From Chitinophaga rhizosphaerae (GTDB lineage: Bacteria > Bacteroidota > Bacteroidia > Chitinophagales > Chitinophagaceae), in assembly GCF_003958645.1 (NCBI RefSeq), contig NZ_RXLO01000001.1, positions 496,001 through 560,000 on the forward strand: DNA of 64,000 nucleotides, given 5' to 3'. Below are positions 25,450 through 34,848 of this stretch, in pieces. The notes under the pieces are model-generated. The model saw only the letters and a program-made list of their open reading frames with translations. It did not search any database and was not told where the DNA came from. The stretch's first letter is position 1; the number at the start of each line of letters is the position of its first letter. The translations under genes were made by a program, and so were the position numbers.

Positions 25450-26085
25450 TTAAATGACGGAACTGATGATGTAAGATGTCAGCACCACAACACCCCCTGT
25501 TACCAGGTACCGGACCGTGAGCGCGAACAGCTTCTGACCGGTGATGCGGGATTTCGTCCAGCCGAAAACCAGCAAACCTATCATACTGAATATCAAACTA
25601 GTACGCCCTGCAGCCGAAAAATCCTCCTGCATCAGGAACGGCACAAAGGCCACGCATCCACCCAGCAGGAAAAACGCCCCGGTCAGCAGCGTGCTGCGAA
25701 CGGCATGTGCCAGCCCGAACTCGCGCAGCGGAACCTGCTCGGTCTTGAGCGTGGCTTCCCACTGCGCCTGGTCTTTCTCCATTTCCCCCGCGATGTGCGC
25801 GATGGTTGGCTGGGAGATATCCAGGTTGCGGAGCTTGATTTCTTCCTCCGGCGTCATGATCCCTTCTTCCGCTTCCCCGCGATTGGCGCGGAACACCGCG
25901 ATCATCATGAGGAGGGTGGCTACGCCGAGGATAATGAGATGCAGGGAATAGAACGCCTGCACCGTGAGGTTCTTGGCGTACAGCACCTGCGTGGTGAAGA
26001 GTAGGAGCAGTACCCCGTCGGGGAATCCGATCATGAGATCGGTCCGCCAGCCGGAACTGCGTATGGCTTTTTGCGGCTTCGTCAT
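25450..26085 (-). CDS. VIT1/CCC1-type metal transporter family protein
   Basis: A 211-residue membrane protein. The N-terminal segment [17 protein letters not shown] corresponds to the conserved first helix (R/D..xG..DG) of the vacuolar iron transporter family. After two helices comes a soluble acidic stretch ([24 protein letters not shown]), then three C-terminal helices starting [26 protein letters not shown]. Transport of Fe2+ or Mn2+ is the family role; the match is moderate. The ATG at 26085 overlaps the stop of the aminotransferase gene as ATGA, which suggests translational coupling. Confidence 0.72.
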   Translation of the reverse strand: MTKPQKAIRSSGWRTDLMIGFPDGVLLLLFTTQVLYAKNLTVQAFYSLHLIILGVATLLMMIAVFRANRGEAEEGIMTPEEEIKLRNLDISQPTIAHIAGEMEKDQAQWEATLKTEQVPLREFGLAHAVRSTLLTGAFFLLGGCVAFVPFLMQEDFSAAGRTSLIFSMIGLLVFGWTKSRITGQKLFALTVRYLVTGGVVVLTSYIISSVI

Positions 26086-27323
26086 GCGAGCGTTTCGAGG
26101 CTTTTCGAAATAATGCCGACGCATTCGTTGATTTGATCGGCGTTGATGGTAAGCGGCGGTGCGAAACGGATTTTATCGCCATGCGTAGGTTTGGCGAGCA
26201 GCCCGTTTTCCTTCAGTGCAAGGCAAAGGTCCCACGCGGCATCGGGGTTTTCGTGGGCGATCTCGATGGCGTTCAGCAAACCTTTTCCCCGGATCACCCG
26301 GATGAAAGGAGAGTGGAGGCTGGCGAGGCCCTGGCGGAGCAGTTCCCCCATTTGCGCGGCGTTATCCGCCATCCGCTCGTTGCGGAGCACTTCCAGCGCG
26401 GCGATGGCGACTTTGCAGGCCAGCGGGTTGCCGCCGTAAGTGGAGCCATGCTCGCCGGGCTTGATGGTAAGCATAACGGCATCGTCTGCCAGCACCGCCG
26501 AAACAGGCAACATCCCTCCGGAAAGGGCTTTGCCGAGGATCAGCACATCGGGGCGCACGTTCTCATGGTCGCACGCGAGCATTTTGCCCGTACGCGCCAG
26601 CCCGGTCTGGATTTCATCGGCGAGGAACAGGACGTTGGCATCGGTGCAATATTGGCGGACGGAAGACAAATATCCTTCATCCGGCACTTTCACGCCGGCT
26701 TCTCCCTGGATGGGCTCCACGAGGAATCCGGCCACGTTAGGGTCTTGCAGGGCGCGGGCCAGTGCGGGGAGATCGTTGAATGGAATCACTTCGTAACCAG
26801 GCATGTACGGGCCAAAGTCGCGCTTGGCGACGGGGTCCGTGCTGAATGAAACGACGTTCAGGGTGCGGCCGTGGAAGTTTTCGGAGCAAACGATGATCTT
26901 CGCCTTGTTTTCCGGGATCCCTTTCACGACATACCCCCAGCGGCGGCAGAGCTTCAGGGCGGTTTCCACGGCTTCCACGCCGGTGTTGACGGGCAACACG
27001 CGGTCGTACCCGAAATACCGGGTCACATAACCGGCATATTCGCCCAATAGGTCGGAATAGAAAGCGCGGGAGGTGAGCGTCAGCCGGGAAGCCTGTTCCA
27101 CGAGGGCGGCCACGATTTTGGGATGGCAATGGCCCTGGTTGACGGCGGAGTACCCGGATAAAAAATCGTAATATCTTTTCCCGTCCACATCCCAGACATG
27201 CACGCCTTCGCCGCGGGTGAGGACCACCGGGAGCGGGTGATAGTTATGTGCGCCATACCGGTCTTCCAGGTCCAGGAAATGCTGTGTCTTCTCACTGATC
27301 GTATAATTGGGTACCATACGCAA
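26082..27323 (-). CDS. rocD: Ornithine--oxo-acid aminotransferase
   Basis: A 413-residue PLP enzyme that converts ornithine and 2-oxoglutarate to glutamate semialdehyde and glutamate, linking arginine breakdown to proline and glutamate. Visible signatures are [12 protein letters not shown] (ornithine-binding N-terminal part), [25 protein letters not shown], the PLP aspartate in [16 protein letters not shown], the Schiff-base lysine Lys265 in [10 protein letters not shown], and [10 protein letters not shown]. It matches ornithine aminotransferases better than acetylornithine ones. It lies 2 bp after the acyl-CoA-binding protein gene and overlaps the transporter gene by 4 bp. Confidence 0.93.
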   Translation of the reverse strand: MRMVPNYTISEKTQHFLDLEDRYGAHNYHPLPVVLTRGEGVHVWDVDGKRYYDFLSGYSAVNQGHCHPKIVAALVEQASRLTLTSRAFYSDLLGEYAGYVTRYFGYDRVLPVNTGVEAVETALKLCRRWGYVVKGIPENKAKIIVCSENFHGRTLNVVSFSTDPVAKRDFGPYMPGYEVIPFNDLPALARALQDPNVAGFLVEPIQGEAGVKVPDEGYLSSVRQYCTDANVLFLADEIQTGLARTGKMLACDHENVRPDVLILGKALSGGMLPVSAVLADDAVMLTIKPGEHGSTYGGNPLACKVAIAALEVLRNERMADNAAQMGELLRQGLASLHSPFIRVIRGKGLLNAIEIAHENPDAAWDLCLALKENGLLAKPTHGDKIRFAPPLTINADQINECVGIISKSLETLA

Positions 27324-27325
27324 AA

Positions 27326-27586
27326 TTACTTATTCTTCAGCTGATTCACCAGATCAATATAATCCTGCATGGCGGCATCTTTCGATTTGCCTTTCAGGTT
27401 GTTCCACGCATCATATTTGGCTTTTCCCACGAAATCGAACATATTGGCGGGGGGCTCCACGTTGATATCGCCCTCGGTGGCTTGCTTGTACAGCGAATAC
27501 AGCTGCAGCAGCACGTCGTTATCGGGCTTGGCATCGAGCGTTTTACTGGCCGCCACGGCGGCTTCGAAAGATTGTTGCAATGACAT
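27326..27586 (-). CDS. Acyl-CoA-binding protein (ACBP)
   Basis: An 86-residue four-helix protein of exactly the usual ACBP length. The conserved core is visible: [13 protein letters not shown], the [19 protein letters not shown] segment and the closing YIDLVNQL. ACBPs bind medium- and long-chain acyl-CoA esters in the cytosol. The family is common in eukaryotes and patchy in bacteria but well known in Bacteroidota. It is the first gene of a three-gene operon with rocD and the VIT1-like gene. Confidence 0.93.
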   Translation of the reverse strand: MSLQQSFEAAVAASKTLDAKPDNDVLLQLYSLYKQATEGDINVEPPANMFDFVGKAKYDAWNNLKGKSKDAAMQDYIDLVNQLKNK

Positions 27587-27663
27587 GGTGAATATTTTAG
27601 CTTTAAAAGTAAAGAAATACGGGCAAAAGGCGGTTTGCCCCTTTAAAGAAGATTAAAATTTAA

Positions 27664-27671
27664 TACCTTTG
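27664..27671 (+). promoter_or_regulatory. Candidate -7 element upstream of lepA
   Basis: TACCTTTG is a perfect TAnnTTTG match; TTTA at 27642-27645 lies 18 nt upstream. A second perfect match, TAATTTTG at 27746-27753, ends 8 nt before the lepA ATG. Either or both may be used. Confidence 0.4.
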
Positions 27672-27761
27672 CGCAAATAATTAATTACGGATTGTCGACC
27701 GCGGGAAACGAGTAAGTTACGCGAAGCGTGCGGTAGGATGGTTCGTAATTTTGTCTTTTAT

Positions 27762-29555
27762 ATGAAGAATATCCGGAATTTCTGCATCATCGCACACATC
27801 GACCATGGCAAGAGTACCCTGGCCGACCGTTTACTGGAATTTACAAAGACCATTTCCGACCGGGACATGCAAGCCCAGGTGTTGGACGATATGGACCTGG
27901 AGCGGGAGAAGGGCATTACCATCAAGAGCCACGCCATCCAGATGACCTATAACGCCAAAAACGGCGAAAAATACGTTTTCAACCTGATCGATACGCCCGG
28001 CCACGTGGATTTTTCCTACGAAGTGTCCCGCGCGCTGGCCGCCTGCGAAGGCGCCCTGCTGCTGGTAGACGCCGCCCAGGGCATCCAGGCGCAAACGATC
28101 TCCAACCTGTATTTGGCGATGGAAAACGATCTCGAGATCATTCCCGTCATCAATAAAATCGACATGGCCGGCGCCATGATCGAAGAAGTGAAAGACCAGA
28201 TCATCGACCTGATCGGTGTGAAAGACGAAGACATCCTGCTGGCTTCCGGTAAATCGGGCATCGGCATCGAGGAAATCCTCGAAGCCATCGTGACCCGAAT
28301 CCCGGCGCCGACCGGCAATATCGAAGAACCGCTCCAGGCGCTCATCTTCGACTCCGTTTTCAACTCCTTCCGCGGTATCATCGCTTACTTCCGTATCTAC
28401 AACGGTTCCCTCAAAAAAGGCGATATCATCCGTTTCGTGAACACCGGGGAAGAATACGAAGCCGCCGAAGTGGGCATCCTCAAACTGGGCCTCGAGCCGA
28501 AGAACGAAGTGTTCGCCGGAGACGTGGGATATATTATTACCGGTATCAAAAACGCGAAAGAAGTAAAGGTAGGTGATACCATTACCCTCGCCAACCGCCC
28601 CTGCGCCGAAGCCATCAAAGGTTTCGAAGAGGTGAAACCCATGGTGTTCGCGGGTATTTTCCCCGTGGTTACCGAAGATTTCGAAGAGCTGCGCGATTGT
28701 ATGGACAAGCTCCAGCTGAACGACGCATCGCTCACCTATGAGCTGGAAACCTCCCAGGCACTGGGCTTCGGCTTCCGTTGCGGCTTCCTCGGGATGCTGC
28801 ATATGGAAATCATCCAGGAAAGGCTGGAACGCGAGTTCAACCAGACCGTGATCACCACCGTTCCCAACGTAGGTTTCGTCGCTTACGACAATAAAGGCGT
28901 GAAAGTGATCGTGAACAACCCTTCCGAAATGCTGGAGCCCACGAAAATGGACCGCATCGAAGAACCCTGGATCCGCGCTCAGATCATCACCAAACCCGAT
29001 TACATCGGCAATATCATGACGCTTTGCCTCGGCAAACGCGGCATCCTGCTCAACCAGAGCTATCTCACCACCACCCGCGTGGAACTGATGTTCGAACTGC
29101 CGCTCACCGAGATCGTGTTCGACTTCTACGACAAACTGAAATCCCAGACCCGCGGATACGCATCGTTCGACTATACCCCGATCGGCTTCCGCGAAAGCGA
29201 TATCGTGAAAATGGACATCCTCCTCAACGCCGAGAAAGTGGATGCCCTCAGCGCCCTGATCCACCGCAGCCGTGCGCAGGACTTCGGCCGCAAGCTCTGC
29301 GAAAAACTGAAAGAGCTCCTCCCGCGCCAGCAATTCCTCATCGCCATCCAGGCCGCCATCGGCGCCAAGATCGTAGCGAGGGAGAATATCAGCGCCATGC
29401 GGAAAGACGTGACCGCCAAATGTTATGGCGGCGACATCTCCCGTAAACGTAAACTGCTGGAAAAACAGAAAGAGGGTAAGAAACGGATGCGCCAGATCGG
29501 TAACGTGGAAGTACCGCAGGAAGCGTTCCTGGCCGTGCTCAAACTGGATGACTAA
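27762..29555 (+). CDS. lepA: Elongation factor 4 (LepA), ribosome-associated GTPase
   Basis: A 597-residue translational GTPase. The GTP-binding motifs are present: [10 protein letters not shown], the switch I segment [20 protein letters not shown] and [11 protein letters not shown]-like domains follow, with the LepA-specific C-terminus ([20 protein letters not shown] near residues 555-575). LepA acts on the ribosome during initiation and elongation. The ATG at 27762 gives the standard N-terminus [16 protein letters not shown]; an earlier in-frame ATG at 27738 would add eight unrelated residues and overlap a -7 element. Confidence 0.97.
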   Translation: MKNIRNFCIIAHIDHGKSTLADRLLEFTKTISDRDMQAQVLDDMDLEREKGITIKSHAIQMTYNAKNGEKYVFNLIDTPGHVDFSYEVSRALAACEGALLLVDAAQGIQAQTISNLYLAMENDLEIIPVINKIDMAGAMIEEVKDQIIDLIGVKDEDILLASGKSGIGIEEILEAIVTRIPAPTGNIEEPLQALIFDSVFNSFRGIIAYFRIYNGSLKKGDIIRFVNTGEEYEAAEVGILKLGLEPKNEVFAGDVGYIITGIKNAKEVKVGDTITLANRPCAEAIKGFEEVKPMVFAGIFPVVTEDFEELRDCMDKLQLNDASLTYELETSQALGFGFRCGFLGMLHMEIIQERLEREFNQTVITTVPNVGFVAYDNKGVKVIVNNPSEMLEPTKMDRIEEPWIRAQIITKPDYIGNIMTLCLGKRGILLNQSYLTTTRVELMFELPLTEIVFDFYDKLKSQTRGYASFDYTPIGFRESDIVKMDILLNAEKVDALSALIHRSRAQDFGRKLCEKLKELLPRQQFLIAIQAAIGAKIVARENISAMRKDVTAKCYGGDISRKRKLLEKQKEGKKRMRQIGNVEVPQEAFLAVLKLDD

Positions 29556-30207
29556 TCCCCCTGAAAATATCATTTGTTCATGGAGCGGCGGGAAAGACAG
29601 CTGTTTTGCGCTGATGACCGCCGTGAAATCGGGCCATAAACCCGTAGCACTCCTGAACGTACTGAACGAGAACGGGCAGATTTCCCGCTCCCACGGCCTG
29701 CCGCCGCAGATTTTGCAACAGCAGGCCGCGGCGCTGGGGCTGCCCGTTTTGCTGCAGCCCAGTACCTGGCAAGACTACGAATCGCATTTCGTGGCATCGC
29801 TACGCCAGCTTAAATCCGCCCACAATGCCACCGCCGCCGTGTTCGGCGACATCGACCTGCAGCCGCACCGCGACTGGGAAGAGAAAGTTTGCGCCGCCGC
29901 CGGCCTTAAAACCCTGCTGCCGCTTTGGCAAGAGGAACGCAAAATGCTCGTATACCGGATGCTGGAACAGGGGCTCAAATGCCGCATCGTGTCGTGCAAC
30001 GATACGCTGGGCGCGGAATTCCTGGGCCGCGAAATGGACGATGTCCTCATCGCCGACCTGGAAGCTGCCGGGGTAGACGTTTGCGGCGAGAACGGCGAGT
30101 TTCATACGCTGGTGACGGATTGCCCGCTGTTTTCGGTGCCCGTGCAACTGCCACCATCCGAGAAAGTACAGCATGAAAAATATCACTTCCTCCAGTGGAA
30201 ACCGTAG
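29548..30207 (+). CDS. Dph6-related PP-loop ATP pyrophosphatase (diphthine--ammonia ligase-like)
   Basis: A 219-residue cytosolic protein with the PP-loop [14 protein letters not shown] (residues 9-22) and the family segments [31 protein letters not shown], and the C-terminal [16 protein letters not shown]. This is the bacterial branch of the MJ0570/Dph6 family. In archaea and eukaryotes Dph6 amidates diphthine on EF2, but bacteria lack diphthamide, so the substrate here is unknown. It overlaps the end of lepA by 8 bp. Confidence 0.88.
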   Translation: MTNPPENIICSWSGGKDSCFALMTAVKSGHKPVALLNVLNENGQISRSHGLPPQILQQQAAALGLPVLLQPSTWQDYESHFVASLRQLKSAHNATAAVFGDIDLQPHRDWEEKVCAAAGLKTLLPLWQEERKMLVYRMLEQGLKCRIVSCNDTLGAEFLGREMDDVLIADLEAAGVDVCGENGEFHTLVTDCPLFSVPVQLPPSEKVQHEKYHFLQWKP

Positions 30208-30222
30208 CCCGAAACAGGGCAT

Positions 30223-30260
30223 AAAAAAGCGGTCCCGGTATAACCAGGACCGCTTTTTTT
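30223..30260. terminator. Bidirectional terminator between convergent genes
   Basis: A 13-bp perfect stem (AAAAAAGCGGTCC / GGACCGCTTTTTT) with an 11-nt loop has T runs on both sides, serving the PP-loop gene and the DUF6580 gene. Confidence 0.92.
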
Positions 30261-30276
30261 ATGGAATGCGTTCTTA

Positions 30277-30864
30277 TTATGCGATCGTTGTTTCTCCTTT
30301 GCGTACGAATACGGGTTTCAGTACTTCGTAAGCACCAAACAGCAAGGCGCTGTAGAATACGTTGCCGAGGATGGTGTTGAGGGCGAAGCTCCCGAACAGG
30401 TCTTGCTTGTAGAAAGGAATGGCAGACCAGTAGCAGGTCAGCAATCCGCTGAATGTATGCGGGTATATGTCACGGAAAAGGAACGTACCGAGATTGGACA
30501 TGAGGAAAAAGATCACGCCGGATGCAACGGCGCCGAGGAATACCCGGCCTGCGGTCACTTTACGAATGCGGGTGCCCAGGAAGGTGACCATCATAAAACC
30601 GGCATACACGAACAGCATTTCGCCGCCATACACACCCTGAATGTTTGTGAAGAACTGGAAGAACAGGTCGCTCAGCAACAACGAAACGAGCGGCACGGCG
30701 TACGCATACTTCTTGTCTTTAATGATCACACCGGCGAAAAGCGCGCCTGCGCCCATGGCGGTGAAATTGTAGATCTCGAAATAGTTCGTCACCAGCCGGC
30801 CCAAAACGCTGATGAAGATCAGCACGGCCACCAGGATGATATTGGATAAAGTTTCTTTCTTCAT
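30277..30864 (-). CDS. DUF6580 family membrane protein (ECF S-component-like)
   Basis: A 195-residue protein with about six hydrophobic segments. The pattern NYFEIYNFTAMGAGALFAGV, then KKYAYAVPLVSLLLSDLFF, and a later SALLFGAYEVLKP resembles DUF6580 proteins, which look like substrate-binding S components of energy-coupling-factor transporters. No ECF ATPase genes are nearby and the substrate is unknown. The ATG at 30864 was chosen because it lies about 22 nt after a perfect -7 element and removes an unrelated N-terminal extension. Confidence 0.8.
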   Translation of the reverse strand: MKKETLSNIILVAVLIFISVLGRLVTNYFEIYNFTAMGAGALFAGVIIKDKKYAYAVPLVSLLLSDLFFQFFTNIQGVYGGEMLFVYAGFMMVTFLGTRIRKVTAGRVFLGAVASGVIFFLMSNLGTFLFRDIYPHTFSGLLTCYWSAIPFYKQDLFGSFALNTILGNVFYSALLFGAYEVLKPVFVRKGETTIA

Positions 30865-30886
30865 ATAAGCGTTCGTTTGCTTGCCA

Positions 30887-30894
30887 CAAATATA
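30887..30894 (-). promoter_or_regulatory. -7 promoter element of the DUF6580 gene
   Basis: TATATTTG on the minus strand is a perfect TAnnTTTG match within the short gap after the mannose-6-phosphate isomerase gene. No clear -33 TTTG is seen. Confidence 0.5.
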
Positions 30895-30899
30895 ACCAA

Positions 30900-32111
30900 T
30901 TATGGAATTGCCGCCTTGAAAATCACGAGATCGGTGCCGCAAACAACCTTGTAAGCGGTCCCGAACGGCGCGAAGAGCGTTTTGCCTTTGGACAGTTCCA
31001 GGCTGTTGTTGCCCGGTCCTTCCGCGCTGCCCGTGCCTTCCAGCACGATCCAGGTTTCGGGGGCAACAGACGTATGCGTGTACGTTTCCCCGGCCTTCAG
31101 CGCGATGCGGCTCAGCACGAAATCCGGGGCGGGGGTATTGTAGATGCGCTCCTGTCCGCCATGAATGGCTTCTCCTTTCAGGATATTCGGGTGTACGGCT
31201 TCGAAGCGGGTGTGTTTCAGGAGCTCGGGCACGTCGATATATTTAGGTGTGAGGCCGCCGCGGAGCACGTTGTCGGAATTGGCCATCAGCTCGGCGTTCT
31301 GGCCTTCGAGGTAGGCGTGGGGGATACCGGCGTCCTGGAACACGGCGTCTCCCGGTGCCGCGTATACGATATTGAAGAAATAGATGGAGAAGATACCGCG
31401 GTCGAGGCGCTCCATTCCCTGCGGGTCGTTATCGATGGCGCGGCCCGTCCAGAATGCGGGGTCTTCCTTTTTGAGCGACCCGGCGCGATAAGCGGGGAGC
31501 ACTTTTTCCGCGAGGGGGCGCAGCATGGCGTTCACCTCTTCCTGCGGCATTTCCATCACTGTTTTATAGAGACCGAAATATCCGTCCTTTTCGAAAACGG
31601 GGCCCAGCGCCGAGAATACGGGTACTTCCGCGAGTACTTTGCGGAGCTTGTCTTCCGGCAGGAAGCCGTGAAGGAGCCAGAATTCGCTGAGCGCCACCAT
31701 GATCTCGGGCTTATGGTTGGCGTCTTTATAATTGCGGTTGGGTGCATTAAGGGCGATGCCGGCTTCATTTTCCCGCGCGAAGCCTTTTTCCGCTTCCGAT
31801 TTGGTGGGATGCACCTGGATGGAGAGCATATCTTTCACGTCGAGGATCTTGAAGAGATAGGGCAGTTCGCCGAACCTGCCAGCGGCGGCGGGGCCGAGGG
31901 CGCCAGCGGGATCTTCGGCGATCCAGGCGTTGAGGGGTTGCGGTTGATCGCATTGGAGCAGGGAAGGGGCGCTTTGGTGCGCACCCATCCAGTATTCCGC
32001 GCTGGGCTGGCCGGTAACCGGCTGGCCAAGGAGTTCGGGAATATACCGGAAGCCGCCCCAGGCGTAATGTTGCACTTTTCCTGTCAGGTAGAATAAATTC
32101 GGGTCTCGCAT
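30900..32111 (-). CDS. manA: Mannose-6-phosphate isomerase, class I
   Basis: A 403-residue cytosolic zinc enzyme that interconverts mannose 6-phosphate and fructose 6-phosphate. Recognisable are the N-terminal GKVQHYAWGG, the metal-site segments LSIQVHPTKSEAEKGF and NYKDANHKPEIMVAL, and the later cupin-like region with DAGIPHAYLEGQNAELMANSDN (split here as IPHAYLEGQNAELM). The C-terminal cupin ends with FAPFGTAYKVV. It supplies mannose units for glycans or channels mannose into glycolysis. It diverges from yraN with 39 bp between the starts. Confidence 0.93.
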   Translation of the reverse strand: MRDPNLFYLTGKVQHYAWGGFRYIPELLGQPVTGQPSAEYWMGAHQSAPSLLQCDQPQPLNAWIAEDPAGALGPAAAGRFGELPYLFKILDVKDMLSIQVHPTKSEAEKGFARENEAGIALNAPNRNYKDANHKPEIMVALSEFWLLHGFLPEDKLRKVLAEVPVFSALGPVFEKDGYFGLYKTVMEMPQEEVNAMLRPLAEKVLPAYRAGSLKKEDPAFWTGRAIDNDPQGMERLDRGIFSIYFFNIVYAAPGDAVFQDAGIPHAYLEGQNAELMANSDNVLRGGLTPKYIDVPELLKHTRFEAVHPNILKGEAIHGGQERIYNTPAPDFVLSRIALKAGETYTHTSVAPETWIVLEGTGSAEGPGNNSLELSKGKTLFAPFGTAYKVVCGTDLVIFKAAIP

Positions 32112-32150
32112 ACTTTTCCTTTATTAAACCGTAAAAATAGACAAAAACGC

Positions 32151-32507
32151 ATGGCTTGCGATGCATCACTGGGAAATTTGGGAGAACGGCTGGCCGCGGA
32201 GCACCTGGCGGCCGGCGGATACCGTATCCTTTACCGCAACTGGAAAGCGGGGCGGAAGGAGGTAGACATCATTGCGGAGAAAAGCGGGACGGTGGTTTTC
32301 GTGGAAGTGAAAACCCGCAGCTCGCGTTTTTTCGGGATGCCGGAAGAAGCGGTGGGTTGGAAGAAAGAGGAGCACTTGCGCAAGGTGGCCGAACATTGGC
32401 TGGAACTAAACGGCGGGGATGTCAAACACATCCGGTTCGACATCCTTTCCATCTTCGCCGTTCCGGGAGAAAAGCCTGAAATCCTGCACCTGCAGGACGT
32501 TTTCTGA
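32151..32507 (+). CDS. YraN family protein (UPF0102, nuclease-fold)
   Basis: A 118-residue protein with the complete UPF0102 pattern: GNLGERLAAEHLAAGGYRIL, NWKAGRKEVDIIAE, and VVFVEVKTRSSRFFG. The D..E.K arrangement is that of restriction-endonuclease-like folds. The family is linked to processing of branched or recombination DNA structures, without a settled role. Confidence 0.93.
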   Translation: MACDASLGNLGERLAAEHLAAGGYRILYRNWKAGRKEVDIIAEKSGTVVFVEVKTRSSRFFGMPEEAVGWKKEEHLRKVAEHWLELNGGDVKHIRFDILSIFAVPGEKPEILHLQDVF

Positions 32508-32559
32508 CCCGTTAACTCGGAGTTAACAAAATTGAAATATGAAAGAAATTAAATAGTTG

Positions 32560-32567
32560 TATATTTG
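32560..32567 (+). promoter_or_regulatory. -7 element of the 95-residue protein gene
   Basis: TATATTTG is a perfect TAnnTTTG match; a TTG lies 25 nt upstream, a little too far for a standard -33 element. The leader would be about 50 nt. Confidence 0.4.
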
Positions 32568-32623
32568 GGCATCCAATCTAACCAGCTCCTGTAAAAGAAC
32601 CTGATCAGCCTAAACGGTTCTGT

Positions 32624-32911
32624 ATGAATTACTGGAGTTTTTTATTTTTCATCCATACGCACCTGACCGAACCGGTGCTGTTGCCTGTGAACAACAACAG
32701 CGTCCGAATACAGGTCCTTTCGCTGGAAACACATGCGGGAATGATTCCCTTAACGATCTATAACGGGCAAAACCTGCCTGTGCGGATCCTGCCGTTGGAA
32801 GGAGGGCACCGAAAGGGTGTGTACACCATCCGGCTGTCGACGTTGCCCGAAGGCGATTATTCGCTGGAGGTCAGCGGTTACAAAGCAAAATTCCGGCGCT
32901 GCCGGCCATGA
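32624..32911 (+). CDS. Small beta-rich protein, unknown (DUF3244/sorting-domain-like pattern)
   Basis: A 95-residue protein. After a short hydrophobic start (MNYWSFLFFIHTHL) comes one beta-sandwich-like pattern: VRIQVLSLETHAGMIPLTIY, then VRILPLEGG and TIRLSTLPEGDYSLEVSG. This resembles the fold of C-terminal sorting domains and DUF3244 modules but stands alone, without a partner domain. Whether it is exported is uncertain because the N-terminus is a poor signal peptide. A promoter element upstream and a terminator downstream support a real gene. Confidence 0.6.
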   Translation: MNYWSFLFFIHTHLTEPVLLPVNNNSVRIQVLSLETHAGMIPLTIYNGQNLPVRILPLEGGHRKGVYTIRLSTLPEGDYSLEVSGYKAKFRRCRP

Positions 32912-32948
32912 TATTCTCATTACTATCATCATCCCCCCAAACATAGAT

Positions 32949-32980
32949 CCTCCCGGTAAAACGGGAGGACTTTGTATTTT
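32949..32980 (+). terminator. Terminator of the 95-residue protein gene
   Basis: A 7-bp stem (CCTCCCG / CGGGAGG, 32949-32968) is followed by TTTGTATTTT. Confidence 0.75.
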
Positions 32981-33007
32981 AAGGGGTTCCGTTGTTCACC
33001 GGTTCCA

Positions 33008-33036
33008 ATAAAAAATCCTCCCGCACGGGGAGGATT
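33008..33036 (-). terminator. Terminator of the folP-cdaA operon
   Basis: Read on the minus strand, AATCCTCCCC and GGGAGGATT form a stem with a short loop, followed by TTTTTATT. It starts 23 bp after the cdaA stop. Confidence 0.85.
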
Positions 33037-33058
33037 CCGAATTACTTTCTGATAACGA

Positions 33059-33868
33059 TTACAGTCCGTCGACAAGCACTTCGTACAGTTTCACTTTCAG
33101 TTCTTCCAACTGCACGTTCTGCACCAGTTGCCCGTCTTGCGCATAGGAAATCGTTCCGCGCTCTTCCGACACGATGATCGCCAGGTTATCGCTATGTTCC
33201 GTAATACCTACGGCGCTGCGGTGGCGCATCCCGATCCGCGTGGGCAGGTTCGGGTTTTCAGACATGGGCAGGATCACTTTGGCCGCGAGGATCTTGTTGC
33301 CGACGATGATCAGCGCCCCGTCGTGCAACGGACTGTTCTTCTCGAAAATGCTTTCGATCAGTTTGGCACTCACGTTCCCGTCTATCGCTATACTCGATGC
33401 CGTATCGAACTTCACGCGGTAGGTCGTGGAAATGACGATCAGGGCGCCGGTCTGGCTGGCGGCCATATGCCCCGCGGCCACGATAATCTCGTTGATGATG
33501 TTCTCTTCTTCCTTGTAACTCTTGAACCGGTCTGGCAGGAACAGTTTGGTGAAGAAGGAATCCTTGCTCAGCGGCGTTTTCTTACCCAATACCAGCAAAA
33601 ACTTCCGGATTTCCGGCTGGAAGATGATGATAATGGCGATCAGGCCGATGTTGATGAAGTTCTCTAAAATATTCGTGAGGATCGGCATCTGCAGCGAGCG
33701 CACCAGGAAGTAGGCGGCGTACACCATCAGCAGGCCGATGAAAATATTGAAAGCGAGACTGCCTTTCAGCAGGCGGTACAGCTGGATAACGAGAAAAATC
33801 ACAATCAGCAGGTCCACAACATTCAGCCAACGAAACTCAAATCCGTAAAATTCGTATACATCCTTCAT
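33059..33868 (-). CDS. cdaA: Diadenylate cyclase CdaA (c-di-AMP synthase)
   Basis: A 269-residue membrane enzyme that joins two ATP into cyclic di-AMP. Three N-terminal transmembrane segments (residues about 15-90) precede the DAC domain. Its active-site motifs are LHDGALII (Asp183-Gly-Ala) and GMRHRSAVG (Arg215-His-Arg217); the usual form of the second is GTRHRAA, so a threonine is replaced by methionine. c-di-AMP controls potassium and osmotic balance. It is 28 bp downstream of folP, an arrangement common in Bacteroidota. The usual CdaR partner is not adjacent. Confidence 0.95.
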   Translation of the reverse strand: MKDVYEFYGFEFRWLNVVDLLIVIFLVIQLYRLLKGSLAFNIFIGLLMVYAAYFLVRSLQMPILTNILENFINIGLIAIIIIFQPEIRKFLLVLGKKTPLSKDSFFTKLFLPDRFKSYKEEENIINEIIVAAGHMAASQTGALIVISTTYRVKFDTASSIAIDGNVSAKLIESIFEKNSPLHDGALIIVGNKILAAKVILPMSENPNLPTRIGMRHRSAVGITEHSDNLAIIVSEERGTISYAQDGQLVQNVQLEELKVKLYEVLVDGL

Positions 33869-33896
33869 AGCTGTAAAAATAGAAATATTTGGCCCA

Positions 33897-34790
33897 CTAT
33901 GCGCTTTCCATGAAAGAAACGATGCGCACCGCTTCCAGGGCGGCTTTTACATCGTGCACCCGCAGGATATGCGCACCCCGCTCCAACGCGGCGGTATGTA
34001 AAACGGTGGTGCCGTTGAGGGCTTCGGCAGGGGTGGAGCCCAACAATTTGTAAACCATCGATTTCCGGGATACGCCCACAAGCACGGGCGCGTTTGCCAG
34101 GTGCAGCATTTCCATGCCCCGCAGTAACTGGTAATTGTGCGACAGCGTTTTACCGAACCCGAACCCCGGGTCCAGGATCACATCGTGGATGCCGGCGGCC
34201 CTGCAGACCTCGGTTTTCTGGATGCAATAGTCCAGCACTTCCTGCACTACGTCCTGGTACTGAGGGTTTTGCTGCATCGTGGCCGGCGTGCCCTGCATGT
34301 GCATGGCGATGTAAGGCGCCTGGAGGGCGGCTACGGTCGGGATCATTTCGGGGTCCATGTCGCCGGCGCTGATGTCGTTTACGATCGCCGCCCCGGCCAG
34401 GATGCATTTTTCGGCCACGGAGGCGTGGTAGGTATCCACCGAGATCACGGCTTCGGGGAACTTATATAATATGGCGTGGATGGCAGGAACCAGTCGCGCG
34501 GCTTCTTCCGAAGCCCCCACTTCCGGCGCGCCGGGCCGGGTGCTCTGGGCGCCGATGTCGAGCAGGGCGGCACCATCGGCCAGGAGGGCTTCGGCGCGCA
34601 CCACGGCGTCGTGCAGCTCACGGCTGCGGCTGTCCGAATAAAAGGAATCGTCGGTCACGTTGATGATCCCCATCACGAGGGGCTCGGCCAGGCTCAGCAA
34701 CTTTCCGCGGCAGCGGATAGTGAAATCTTTCCGTAATGATGTATTTTTGAAACGCAAGAGGCAGTGATTATGAAAGTGATGGATGGCCAA
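33897..34790 (-). CDS. folP: Dihydropteroate synthase
   Basis: A 297-residue cytosolic TIM-barrel enzyme that joins 6-hydroxymethyl-dihydropterin diphosphate to p-aminobenzoate in folate synthesis, the target of sulfonamides. Visible motifs are MGIINVTDDSFYSDS (usual NVTPDSF), LLDIGAQSTRPGA (usual DIGGESTRPG), AAIVNDISAGD, VILDPGFGFGKTLSHN and LVGVSRKSM. The N-terminal twenty residues are longer than in most relatives, so a later start is possible. It is the first gene of the folP-cdaA operon and diverges from the DUF1599 gene. Confidence 0.94.
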   Translation of the reverse strand: MAIHHFHNHCLLRFKNTSLRKDFTIRCRGKLLSLAEPLVMGIINVTDDSFYSDSRSRELHDAVVRAEALLADGAALLDIGAQSTRPGAPEVGASEEAARLVPAIHAILYKFPEAVISVDTYHASVAEKCILAGAAIVNDISAGDMDPEMIPTVAALQAPYIAMHMQGTPATMQQNPQYQDVVQEVLDYCIQKTEVCRAAGIHDVILDPGFGFGKTLSHNYQLLRGMEMLHLANAPVLVGVSRKSMVYKLLGSTPAEALNGTTVLHTAALERGAHILRVHDVKAALEAVRIVSFMESA

Positions 34791-34848
34791 AATTACCGAA
34801 ATCCTTCATTCCACACCGCCTTTCACGGCAATTAAAATCAGCAATTGA

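Noticed and set aside
27831-29573. A 580-codon open frame opposite lepA
   Set aside because: It mirrors lepA exactly and its Asp/Phe/His-rich sequence shows no family pattern; a composition artefact.
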